A DNA stretch of 10,995 nt from Baffinella frigidus (lineage: Eukaryota; Cryptophyceae; Cryptomonadales; Baffinellaceae): the NCBI GenBank assembly GCA_026770585.1, contig MU646478.1, positions 512,487-523,481 on the forward strand. The letters run 5' to 3'. The notes under the pieces are model-generated. The model worked only from the letters and a program-made list of their open reading frames with translations, was not told where the DNA came from and searched no databases. Both the position numbers and the translations under genes were made by a program. Each line of letters starts with the position of its first letter. Positions within the stretch are counted from its first letter, which is position 1. Positions 6,219-10,859 of the stretch are shown here, piece by piece.

Positions 6219-6369
6219 GCGGCCGCGGCAACTGATGGACGATTCGCACCTGTTCCCTCCGGATACGTATCCTGACCTTCGCGAAAACTGCACGCCGATT
6301 CGGGGGCGCTCGGCGCAGTGGGGCTGCAACTGGGGACTCCGCGACCAGAACGTGACCATTCTACATGAG
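6219..6369 (+). CDS. exon C (A+B), most complete coding exon of the cluster
   Basis: The exon has 151 nt bounded by TATGGGGTGCAG and GAG|GTGACT. It reads RPRQLMDDSHLFPPDTYPDL, RENCTPIRGRSAQ and WGCNWGLRDQNVTILHE, 50 codons plus one split base. It is the only copy that contains both parts: the 5' half is repeated at 5756 and 6010, and the last 17 codons at 6500 and 6819. Within it, GCGCAG|TGGGGC at the A/B boundary resembles the acceptor used by the B copies. The sequence is rich in Asp, Pro and Trp and is clearly non-repetitive. I do not recognise the protein and assign no function. Confidence 0.6.
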
Positions 6370-6396
6370 GTGACTTGCGTTTCCTTGTTTTTATTG

Positions 6397-6421
6397 TTCT
6401 TGTTCTTGATCTTTTTTTCTT

Positions 6422-6455
<34 letters not shown>

Positions 6456-6490
6456 TCTTCTGTCGTCTTCGTCTTCTTCTTCTTCGTTGT
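6397..6490. repeat. TTC/CTT polypyrimidine microsatellite upstream of exon B2
   Basis: An almost pure pyrimidine tract of TTC and CTT units with TCC and TCG variants ends ten bases before GCGCAG|TGG. Its position suits a 3'-splice-site polypyrimidine tract. The Ser/Phe/Leu and Lys/Arg open frames across it are repeat translations. Confidence 0.85.
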
Positions 6491-6499
6491 TCTGCGCAG

Positions 6500-6550
6500 T
6501 GGGGGTGTAACTGGGGACTGCGGGACCAGAACGCGACCATCCTACACGAG
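6500..6550 (+). CDS. exon B copy 2 (WGCNWGLRDQNATILHE)
   Basis: Seventeen codons lie between TTCTGCGCAG and CACGAG|GTGCC. Compared with the end of exon C I count six synonymous third-position changes and one replacement (Val to Ala). This is the pattern expected if the peptide, not the DNA, was preserved. The copy carries its own acceptor and donor and follows a long TTC tract. It could be a mutually exclusive or cassette exon; its length is a multiple of three, so skipping keeps frame. Confidence 0.5.
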
Positions 6551-6590
6551 GTGCCACACACCACGCCAGGAGCTATTGCCCCTCTCATCC

Positions 6591-6731
6591 GGGAACATGT
6601 TTAATTTAAAAGAAAATGCACTATAAAACCGGATTCTGCCCTTATTAGATTTTTCTAGGGCCCTAATTAATCTTCTTCAAACTCCTATGAACGCATAGGG
6701 GTCCATTTTAAAAAAAAATAAACATGTCCCC
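6591..6731. mobile_element. candidate 141-bp MITE
   Basis: GGGAACATGTTTA (6591-6603) is inverted at 6719-6731 as TAAACATGTCCCC, 12 of 13 matching, with A/T-rich sequence just inside both ends. No clear target-site duplication is seen, so this is less secure than the TA-flanked elements. The interior has no coding capacity. It lies in the intron between exons B2 and B3. Confidence 0.5.
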
Positions 6732-6818
6732 AGATTACCTCGCCAACTCTGTAAACCGTCCAAACCTTACACCTCTACAACCCGAAGTTGTCGCCTGACA
6801 CTCAAAGTGGCCGCGTAG

Positions 6819-6869
6819 TGGGGGTGCAACTGGAGGCTGCGGGACCAGAACGCGACCATGATACATGAG
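6819..6869 (+). CDS. exon B copy 3 (WGCNWRLRDQNATMIHE)
   Basis: The block has the same 51-nt length and junctions as copy 2: GCGTAG before it and CATGAG|GTACT after it. Relative to exon C it has four replacements (G/R, V/A, I/M, L/I) besides silent changes, so it is more relaxed than copy 2. The upstream 90 bases are only moderately pyrimidine-rich. It may be a decaying duplicate. Confidence 0.4.
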
Positions 6870-6896
6870 GTACTAGCTCTGCCTCAGTCGGGTTGA

Positions 6897-7094
6897 CTGA
6901 TCGTTTTCACACCAAATGTTGATGGATTTGTACCAGAAAACATAGGGATCAACTTCCACCCCCCGCATTTGGAGGAGACCAGATTAAATAAGGCAGAGAT
7001 ACGAGATGCCGTCGCGAATGTTGAAGAGTTCAAGATTGTTCTGGGGACAGGGCCTGTTTGGTTTAGTTATCTCGCGCGTCGGTTCCTACAGTGA
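6897..7094 (+). CDS. possible exon or gene remnant, unknown (…PENIGINFHPPHLEETRLNK…)
   Basis: An open frame without ATG runs from just after TGA (6894) to TGA (7092). It includes FTPNVDGFVPENIGINFHPP, HLEETRLNKAEIRDAVANVE and EFKIVLGTG. The composition looks like protein and not repeat. TTTGTACCAG at about 6937 could be an acceptor. The last part (GGGCCTGTTTGGTTTAGTTATCTC) recurs diverged at about 7577-7605 and may be non-coding element sequence. I recognise no family. It has no second copy, so constraint cannot be judged. Confidence 0.3.
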   Translation: MIVFTPNVDGFVPENIGINFHPPHLEETRLNKAEIRDAVANVEEFKIVLGTGPVWFSYLARRFLQ

Positions 7095-7124
7095 CGGGGT
7101 TCCCCCACCATAATGCCACATGCT

Positions 7125-7262
7125 AACGCCAGCGGGTCCCTTAGCCTACGGTAGGAACCCCCCCTCCTCCTACGATGTTCAAAACAAAAAGGCCTTTGAA
7201 AGTCGTAGGAAGGGGGCTCCTACCGTAGGCAATCCGTAGGCGCTAAGTACCTCGCTGGCGTT
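7125..7262. mobile_element. 138-bp foldback element
   Basis: AACGCCAGCG at the left pairs with CGCTGGCGTT at the right. The arms continue through CTTAGCCTACGGTAGGA / TCCTACCGTAGGC and CCTACGATGTTCAAA / TTTGAAAGTCGTAGG, so nearly the whole element can fold into one stem with a central AACAAAAAGGCC-type loop. The right arm has a small extra GCCTACGGATT-like insertion. No target duplication is evident and no coding is present. Confidence 0.75.
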
Positions 7263-7283
7263 TCAGATGAACCAGCGTCGGAG

Positions 7284-7303
7284 TTGCCCTGTCCACAGGG
7301 CAA
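7284..7303. other. short perfect hairpin
   Basis: TTGCCCTG-TCCA-CAGGGCAA forms an 8-bp stem with a 4-base loop. It lies 20 bp downstream of the foldback element. No role is assigned. From 7304 to 7650 I see degenerate TCGGAGTT-containing short repeats and an open frame without supporting features. Confidence 0.5.
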
Positions 7304-7657
7304 GAGATGATAGAGCGGTGTTCGCATCTGTCAGCCACGGATGAGGTTGAAACCATGGCAAACGTTGAGTTTGCTGGTGCTAATCCGTCAAAGTTTGGCA
7401 GTGTTTTGCTGTTTTCGTGGCAAAGAGATGTGAAACCCGCTCCAACCGCAGCCCTCTCGCACAGAGCTTCCTACAATTTCGGAGTTCCCCCACACGCATC
7501 GGAGTTTTCCTACACCCAAATCCAATCAAAAGACAACCGCGGTTATGCTCGCTCTCTCTCGGAGGGGTTCCTGCGGACCAGGCCGGGTTGGTTTGGTTGG
7601 TAATCTCAGTTCCCACCACTCGAGGCTGAAAGAGGAAGTATTTTAAATGTGGGGTTG

Positions 7658-7753
7658 TTAAATTTAGTACCAGTCACGGGCGGGTTTGGACACGTATCTG
7701 GGGTTGTAACCCCAGATACGTGACCAAACGCCCCTATTTGTGTGAAATTTACT
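7658..7753. mobile_element. ~95-bp palindromic element
   Basis: GGGCGGGTTTGGACACGTAT with CTGGGGTT (7678-7705) faces AACCCCAG with ATACGTGACCAAACGCCCC (7708-7734) across a 2-base centre. Outer TAAATTT and AAATTTA blocks (about 7659 and 7745) extend the symmetry. The GGGCGTTTGGTCACG end resembles, by eye and memory, termini of some plant MITEs; this was not checked. It is non-coding. Confidence 0.7.
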
Positions 7754-7819
7754 ACGCATCTTTTTTTTCTTCACTTGTAAAAGAATCCTTGTTTTAAAAT
7801 GGTCACACTTCTAGCCTCG

Positions 7820-7996
7820 AGTGGCATATTCAGGTGTGTGGCCACTCAATTTGGACCGCCTTTTATGCTATCTTAAGGGTGGTTTCTCTCTTATTTTGCT
7901 ATATTAGCTTCGACATAGCTTTAAAATAGGAGAAACCCCATCCCAAGATAGCAACATCACGGTTTAAATTGAGTCGTTTGGCCTATGAATATGCAC
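7820..7996. mobile_element. ~177-bp long-inverted-repeat MITE
   Basis: The left arm, GTGGCATATTCAGG...CACTCAATTTGGACCG...TGCTATCTTAAGGGTGG with TTTCTC, is matched in inverse by GAGAAACCCC...CCAAGATAGCAAC...CGGTTTAAATTGAGTCG...GAATATGCAC. Arms of ~70 bp with small gaps surround an AT-rich centre containing GCTATATTAGC. The size and structure fit a non-autonomous DNA transposon; no clear target duplication is seen. Confidence 0.75.
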
Positions 7997-8040
7997 CCGT
8001 CCCATGCATAACCGCGGTCCTCTCTTGACAGGGGTTCCGG

Positions 8041-8105
8041 CGCGGCCTAGGGTCCTACGGTATGGCTGGTCCTAGGGGTATATTACCACCCTAGGGGCGG
8101 TGCGT
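8041..8105. repeat. CCTAGG-rich palindromic patch
   Basis: GGCCTAGGGTCCTACGGTA and GGTCCTAGGGGTATATTACC with ACCCTAGGGGCGG contain the same CCTAGG/CCTACGGTAGG words as the 100-bp MITE family, with a loose local dyad about the TATAT. This may be a decayed element; the boundaries are unclear. Confidence 0.35.
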
Positions 8106-8118
8106 GTCCTTACTCGCG

Positions 8119-8119
<1 letters not shown>

Positions 8120-8192
<73 letters not shown>

Positions 8193-8193
8193 C
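8120..8193. repeat. (TC)n microsatellite upstream of exon D1
   Basis: Almost pure TC repeats are broken by single A/C variants. The tract ends about 28 bases before TTTTCGGATTGCAG|GGG, so it can act as an extended polypyrimidine tract. Confidence 0.9.
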
Positions 8194-8221
8194 TTTAAAG
8201 TCATTTCTTTTCGGATTGCAG

Positions 8222-8341
8222 GGGTTCCAGCGAGCGGCAACACCCCCGGGGTTGGTCCCGAGAGGGGAGGGGATTCATGACCTGATGATGCTGCGCGCGC
8301 CGAGCAATGACGTTCGCCCGAGGGAGCGCCTCACGGGCGAG
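8222..8341 (+). CDS. exon D copy 1, unknown protein (…APSNDVRPRERLTGE)
   Basis: The exon has 120 nt (40 codons, phase 0) between GGATTGCAG and GGCGAG|GTTTGAAAT. It reads GFQRAATPPGLVPRGEGIHD then LMMLRAPSNDVRPRERLTGE. Its last 13 codons recur at 8675-8710 and 8878-8913 with only synonymous changes by my alignment, strong support for coding. The intron start, GTTTG(A/C)A(A/G)TCCGACCAC followed by GAATAAAAAT, is also shared with copy 3. The basic segment VRPRERL is notable, but no domain is recognised. Confidence 0.55.
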
Positions 8342-8477
8342 GTTTGAAATCCGACCACGAATAAAAATATTACTTTCAGATTAAAAACATTACTTTTAGA
8401 TCAAAAATATTACTTTTATGGCAACGAAAATTACTACACATAGGCATTACTGTTACTAGTAAGACCCAATTGTGCGG

Positions 8478-8496
8478 GCGAGGTTACGAGCCTCGC
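8478..8496. other. 6-bp hairpin followed by a T-run
   Basis: GCGAGG-TTACGAG-CCTCGC is followed by TTTTTT. It resembles an intrinsic terminator in shape only. In a eukaryotic intron-like context I attach no function. Confidence 0.3.
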
Positions 8497-8673
8497 TTTT
8501 TTCTGCTGTCCTGAAAATAACATCAAAATAGCGTTTTCTGTTTTGCCCGAACAACTACTTGGTATCGTAGAAATGGGCTCCGCGCGGAATTTTAGAACGT
8601 GGGGTAAGAAAGGCAGGAACGTCAAAAAATTATTTCCCCAGTTTTGTGACATGTTACGGGTGGTTCATTTTAG

Positions 8674-8764
8674 CAATGATGTTCGTCCACGGGAGCGCCT
8701 CACCGGCGAGTTGCTGGCTCTGCCTCCGACCCTGGACAGACTTAATCCCGCCGAGTATTCATAA
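8674..8764 (+). CDS. exon D copy 2, lacking the intron after GE
   Basis: After TTCATTTTAG the frame reads NDVRPRERLTGE and continues without the GT donor into LLALPPTLDRLNPAEYS and TAA at 8762. The shared 12-13 codons differ from copy 1 by five silent changes (GAC/GAT, CGC/CGT, CCG/CCA, AGG/CGG, ACG/ACC). An upstream ATG at 8543 gives a 73-codon open frame through this block, but the part before 8674 has no counterpart in copy 1. Possible readings are a true terminal exon, a processed (intron-lost) copy, or the ancestral uninterrupted state. Confidence 0.45.
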
Positions 8765-8772
8765 TGAATGCA

Positions 8773-8850
8773 ATTTTGGTATATCTTAAGGTTAGAAATA
8801 AGACGGTCGTCTATCTAGACTTCAGTTAGAGCCTTAAGATACACCAAAAT
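8773..8850. mobile_element. 78-bp inverted-repeat hairpin element
   Basis: ATTTTGGTATATCTTAAGG (8773-8791) is inverted at 8832-8850 with one mismatch. The ~40-base centre contains AGACGGTCGTCT, itself a dyad. It lies between D copies 2 and 3. It may be a tiny MITE; no target duplication is evident. Confidence 0.6.
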
Positions 8851-8875
8851 AGGATTGGAGATTCCCGACATCGTT

Positions 8876-8913
8876 GCAATGACGTTCGCCCAAGGGAGCG
8901 CCTTACGGGCGAG
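8876..8913 (+). pseudogene. exon D copy 3, 3' edge with donor only
   Basis: GCAATGACGTTCGCCCAAGG to GGCGAG|GTTTGCAG reproduces NDVRPRERLTGE and the beginning of the following intron (through about 8942). The upstream half of the exon and its acceptor are absent. The two differences from copy 1 (CCG/CCA, CTC/CTT) are silent. Without an acceptor it is probably a non-spliced duplicate edge. Confidence 0.45.
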
Positions 8914-9026
8914 GTTTGCAGTCCGACCACGAATAAAAATGTAACTAAAAATGTGACAAACATCGTTTTTTGTCCAATAAACCAGAAACATCGTGTGTAT
9001 CCAATCAAAACATGTTTTTATGGCAG

Positions 9027-9061
9027 ATGATGTCATGGGGTCCAGACGCGAAATTCACGCG
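9027..9061 (+). pseudogene. exon E copy 1, 5' edge only
   Basis: TTTTTATGGCAG is followed by a frame matching E copy 3 for MSWGPDAKFTR, after which the sequence diverges to a stop (TAA at 9069) and enters a telomere-like tract. Only the acceptor edge is retained. N/D and K/M differences exist at otherwise matching codons. Confidence 0.4.
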
Positions 9062-9068
9062 AAATCCT

Positions 9069-9190
9069 TAACCTGAAACCCCAAACCCTGAACCCTAAAC
9101 CCTCATCCCTACACCCTGATCCCTAACCCTAACCCTGAACCCTGAACCTTGGACCCTGAACCTGCAGCCCAAACCCCAAACCCCAAACCG
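9069..9190. repeat. C-rich telomere-like tract (CCCTAA/CCCTGAA/CCCCAAA)
   Basis: Units of six and seven bases, ACCCTAAACCCT, CCCTAACCCTAACCCTGAAC and CCCAAACCCCAAACC, run to within six bases of GTGGCAG, the acceptor edge of E copy 2. Confidence 0.85.
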
Positions 9191-9196
9191 TGGCAG

Positions 9197-9210
9197 ACCA
9201 GGTCGTGGGG
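9197..9210 (+). pseudogene. exon E copy 2, interrupted after SWG by MITE sequence
   Basis: GTGGCAG|ACCAGGTCGTGGGG matches the start of E copy 3 (GGCAG|ACAAAGTCATGGGG), that is T-(R/K)-S-W-G. It then changes to the CATCATCAAATCGATGG sequence of the second 236-bp-type MITE. The same ~20-bp edge therefore stands on both sides of the element. Confidence 0.4.
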
Positions 9211-9492
9211 CATCATCAAATCGATGGCTAAGATACCATAAAACTTTAGGTGGTCGTAAAAATCATCGCGATTTTTCAAAAAAATGGATCCCCCGACCTG
9301 CCATACAGAGGGCTACGAAGGGATTTTCGGGCACTGAGTGCCCGATTTTCCATTGCCTCATCCGTAAGAACCCCCCTATGCCCCTACTGGTTGCCTACCG
9401 TAGGTTCCTAGGTCTTATCGCTTAGGGGTTATTCAAAATCTCTTCGAAGTCCGCTGTGTGGTGGGAATTCCGCGCTAATCCGAGATCTACAA
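9211..9492 (+). mobile_element. second copy of the 236-bp MITE family, with an internal insertion
   Basis: ATCAAATCGATGGCTAAGAT, ACCATAAAACTTTAGGTGG and GGATCCCCCGACC align with 2520-2603. After an insert of about 160 bp (roughly 9303-9455), TTCCGCGCTAATCCGAGATC and TACAA align with the right terminal repeat, followed by TA (9493-9494). The left terminal repeat is not present. The insert includes the perfect dyad TCGGGCACT-G-AGTGCCCGA (9327-9345) and a CCTACCGTAGG palindrome (9396-9406). Confidence 0.65.
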
Positions 9493-9501
9493 TATTGGCA
9501 G

Positions 9502-9615
9502 ACAAAGTCATGGGGCCCGAACGCGAAATTCACGCGGACTGCGTCCGGGAAGACGAGTGAGCTAAATCCCGTCATCGCCCAAGAAGCTTCCAAGATCTTC
9601 GCTCAATACGCCCAG
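9502..9615 (+). CDS. exon E copy 3, complete, unknown protein (SWGPNAKFTR…)
   Basis: The exon has 114 nt (38 codons) from TATTGGCAG to GCCCAG|GTCGGT. It reads TKSWGPNAKFTRTASGKTSE then LNPVIAQEASKIFAQYAQ. The first 14 or so codons have edge copies at 9027 and 9197. Its acceptor lies only 9 bp after the terminal repeat of the MITE at 9211-9492, so any polypyrimidine tract would have to be transposon sequence. The C-terminal half looks amphipathic. No family is recognised. Confidence 0.5.
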
Positions 9616-9625
9616 GTCGGTCTCA

Positions 9626-9713
9626 AAAGTCAACCTACGCGTCCGAGCTTGTGTTGACTTTCTCTCCAAAAGTGGCCAATTCGCTGTACAAACGGCCAAT
9701 TCGTTGTATGATG
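9626..9713. repeat. small inverted repeat and a 20-bp tandem duplication
   Basis: AAAGTCAAC (9626-9634) is inverted at 9653-9661. GGCCAATTCG(C/T)TGTA(C/T) repeats with a 20-bp period at 9674 and 9694. Nothing coding is seen from 9616 to 9790. Confidence 0.6.
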
Positions 9714-9791
9714 CCCGCCACCCTACACTCAAAACAGGAAACCATCACCACACGGCGTGTTTGTTCAGAACCTAAACCTTAACACCAGCTT

Positions 9792-9906
9792 GACCCTAAA
9801 CCCCACCTTAAACCCTAAACCCTAAACCCTAAACCCCAAACCCCAAACCCCAAACCCCAAACCCCAAACCCAAACCCCAAACCCCAAACCCTAAACCCTA
9901 AACCAG
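9792..9906. repeat. heptamer array CCCTAAA/CCCCAAA ending in an AG
   Basis: Regular units of CCCTAAA flank a core of about nine CCCCAAA units, then CCCTAAACCAG|AGGAAGCC. The final CCAG could be a splice acceptor. A frame (EAWRGRRGETQSVALGATPN...) is open from 9909 to TAA at about 9998, but it has no second copy or recognisable feature and I do not call it. The Gly/Leu/Phe minus frame is repeat translation. Confidence 0.9.
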
Positions 9907-9986
9907 AGGAAGCCTGGCGAGGACGGCGGGGGGAGACCCAATCTGTGGCACTCGGTGCGACCCCTAACTCTACCTCAGTAACATTC

Positions 9987-10079
9987 GGCTCGCCATAAAA
10001 AAAAATCAGTTGCACGTTGGTTCTAGATTTCCTACTCTAAATGTTTTATGGCGAGCCCAGTTTTAGTTTATGGCGAGCC
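9987..10079. repeat. 13-bp inverted repeat with tandem right copies
   Basis: GGCTCGCCATAAA (9987-9999) is inverted at 10045-10057 and again at 10067-10079 as TTTATGGCGAGCC. The right copies belong to a 22-bp tandem unit ending CCCAGTTT. This could be the remains of a foldback element. Confidence 0.6.
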
Positions 10080-10117
10080 CAGTTTGACGTAGGCAAAGGG
10101 AGGACTCCTCTTCTCAG

Positions 10118-10222
10118 TTTCTCACTGAGGGTCAAGTTTCTTTGAGAAATCATCCGGACCAGTACCTAATTCTCTCGGCCCGTGGGGCATTGGAGCGGTT
10201 GCCCTATGTTTCGTACCCAGTA
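10118..10222 (+). CDS. exon-like block G1, unknown, ends in an in-frame stop
   Basis: After CTCTTCTCAG the frame reads FLTEGQVSLRNHPDQYLILS then ARGALERLPYVSYPV, and TAG follows at 10223. The peptide has ordinary protein composition and a good pyrimidine-rich acceptor. In the +1 frame the next 27 codons also look coding (G2, 10221-10303). Either an intron junction, a frameshift mutation or a sequencing error may lie near 10210-10225. No family is recognised. Confidence 0.4.
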
Positions 10223-10303
10223 TAGAGAAGGAGAGCAGGTTTTGCTTCTGGGGCCCATGGAAACAATCAAACAGCGGTACACGACGGTACATTACCAGTA
10301 TCG
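10221..10303 (+). CDS. exon-like block G2, unknown (YREGEQVLLLGPMETIKQRY)
   Basis: From TACCCAG the frame reads YREGEQVLLLGPMETIKQRY then TTVHYQYR, to TATCG|GTAACC, a plausible donor. It lies in the +1 frame relative to G1 and touches it. The 100-bp MITE begins 21 bp further on, so the element sits in the first part of the would-be intron. With a single copy, constraint cannot be assessed. Confidence 0.35.
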
Positions 10304-10324
10304 GTAACCTTTGCCGGTGAAGTA

Positions 10325-10424
10325 TCTCTCAAGTGCCCAAAGGGTGAATGTTCACCCTAACTTGCCCTAGGCAGGTCCCAGGGCCCTACCGTAGGGCGTA
10401 TGAGCCTACTTTGCCGTTTGTTTA
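10325..10424 (+). mobile_element. 100-bp MITE, TA target-site duplication, complete copy 2
   Basis: The element starts TCTCTCAAGTG after TA (10323-10324) and ends GCCGTTTGTTTA before TA (10425-10426), exactly 100 bp. It aligns without gaps to the inverse of 2230-2329, at about three-quarters identity by hand count. The best-conserved part is the CTAGGCAGG-TCC-AGGGCCC and TACCGTAGGGCG core. AGGGTGAATGTTCACCCT replaces GGGCGAATATTCGCCC with compensating changes that keep the dyad. The right terminal repeat is eroded. Confidence 0.85.
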
Positions 10425-10499
10425 TATTGTTTTCGACGCCGCCAGACGTGAAAATCGTCATACAACCCCAAGTAGGTCTCCTTTGACCCTCAACCATAA

Positions 10500-10600
10500 A
10501 CATAACGCCCAACGCTGAACGCTCAACGATAAAAAGTTATAGAAAATCGCTCAACGATAAAACGATATAAAAAATACACAATGAACACCCCCCCACAATG
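10500..10600. repeat. short CGCTCAACGATAAAA duplication and C-run
   Basis: CGCTCAACGATAAAA occurs at about 10520 and 10547. The stretch is otherwise AT-rich and ends in CACCCCCCCACAATGCAG, a C-rich tract and acceptor for exon F. Between 10427 and 10500 nothing is recognised. Confidence 0.5.
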
Positions 10601-10603
10601 CAG

Positions 10604-10717
10604 GGGTGGCGTAAGCTGGCGTCGGACGTGGGAACGTTTCAGAAGAGCAAAGTGACTACGGCGGAGGTAGACGGGGCCTTCATGAGCGCGGCTGGCTGGT
10701 TCCGAGTAATGGACAAG
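10604..10717 (+). CDS. exon F copy 1, unknown protein (…EVDGAFMSAAGWFRVMDK)
   Basis: The exon has 114 nt (38 codons, phase 0) from CACAATGCAG to GACAAG|GTATTG. It reads GWRKLASDVGTFQKSKVTTA then EVDGAFMSAAGWFRVMDK. The junctions are canonical, the length matches exon E (114 nt), and the composition is ordinary soluble protein. Its last nine codons recur with their donor at 10811-10837. It may belong to the same gene as exons A-G. No family is assigned. Confidence 0.55.
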
Positions 10718-10722
10718 GTATT

Positions 10723-10806
10723 GCTAAACCCTCAACAATAAATGCCAAATACCAAATACCAAATACCAACTACTAAATACCAAATGCCAAATACCAAATA
10801 CCAAAC
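10723..10806. repeat. heptamer array CCAAATA
   Basis: ATGCCAAATACCAAATACCA and variants keep a strict 7-base period. It is the fourth heptamer flavour in the window (CACGAAA, CCCTAAA, CCCCAAA, TACCAAA). It separates the two copies of the exon F donor edge. Confidence 0.85.
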
Positions 10807-10810
10807 CGTG

Positions 10811-10837
10811 GCTGGCTGGTTCCGAGTTATGGACAAG
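10811..10837 (+). pseudogene. exon F copy 2, 3' edge with donor only
   Basis: GCTGGCTGGTTCCGAGTTAT with GGACAAG|GTGTTT repeats the last nine codons of exon F (AGWFRVMDK) with one silent change (GTA/GTT). There is no AG acceptor; the preceding bases are ACCGTG after the heptamer array. Only the donor edge was duplicated. Confidence 0.5.
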
Positions 10838-10859
10838 GTGTTTCCGAACCCTACACCGT

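Noticed and set aside
6105-6626. Lys/Arg- or Ser-rich frames across the TTC tract
   Set aside because: They read the polypyrimidine repeat and, on the minus strand, the complement of exons C and B2.
7307-7629. 98-codon plus frame (MIERCSHLSATDEVETMANVE...) and its shadows
   Set aside because: It overlaps short degenerate TCGGAGTT repeats and an element end, has no duplicate to test constraint and no recognisable motif. It is not convincing as a gene.
8478-8502. Rho-independent terminator
   Set aside because: A 6-bp stem with a T-run fits by shape only; all other signals indicate eukaryotic DNA.
9792-10015. True telomere at 9792-9906
   Set aside because: The array is only ~115 bp, degenerate, and followed by more than 1 kb of other sequence, so it is interstitial.
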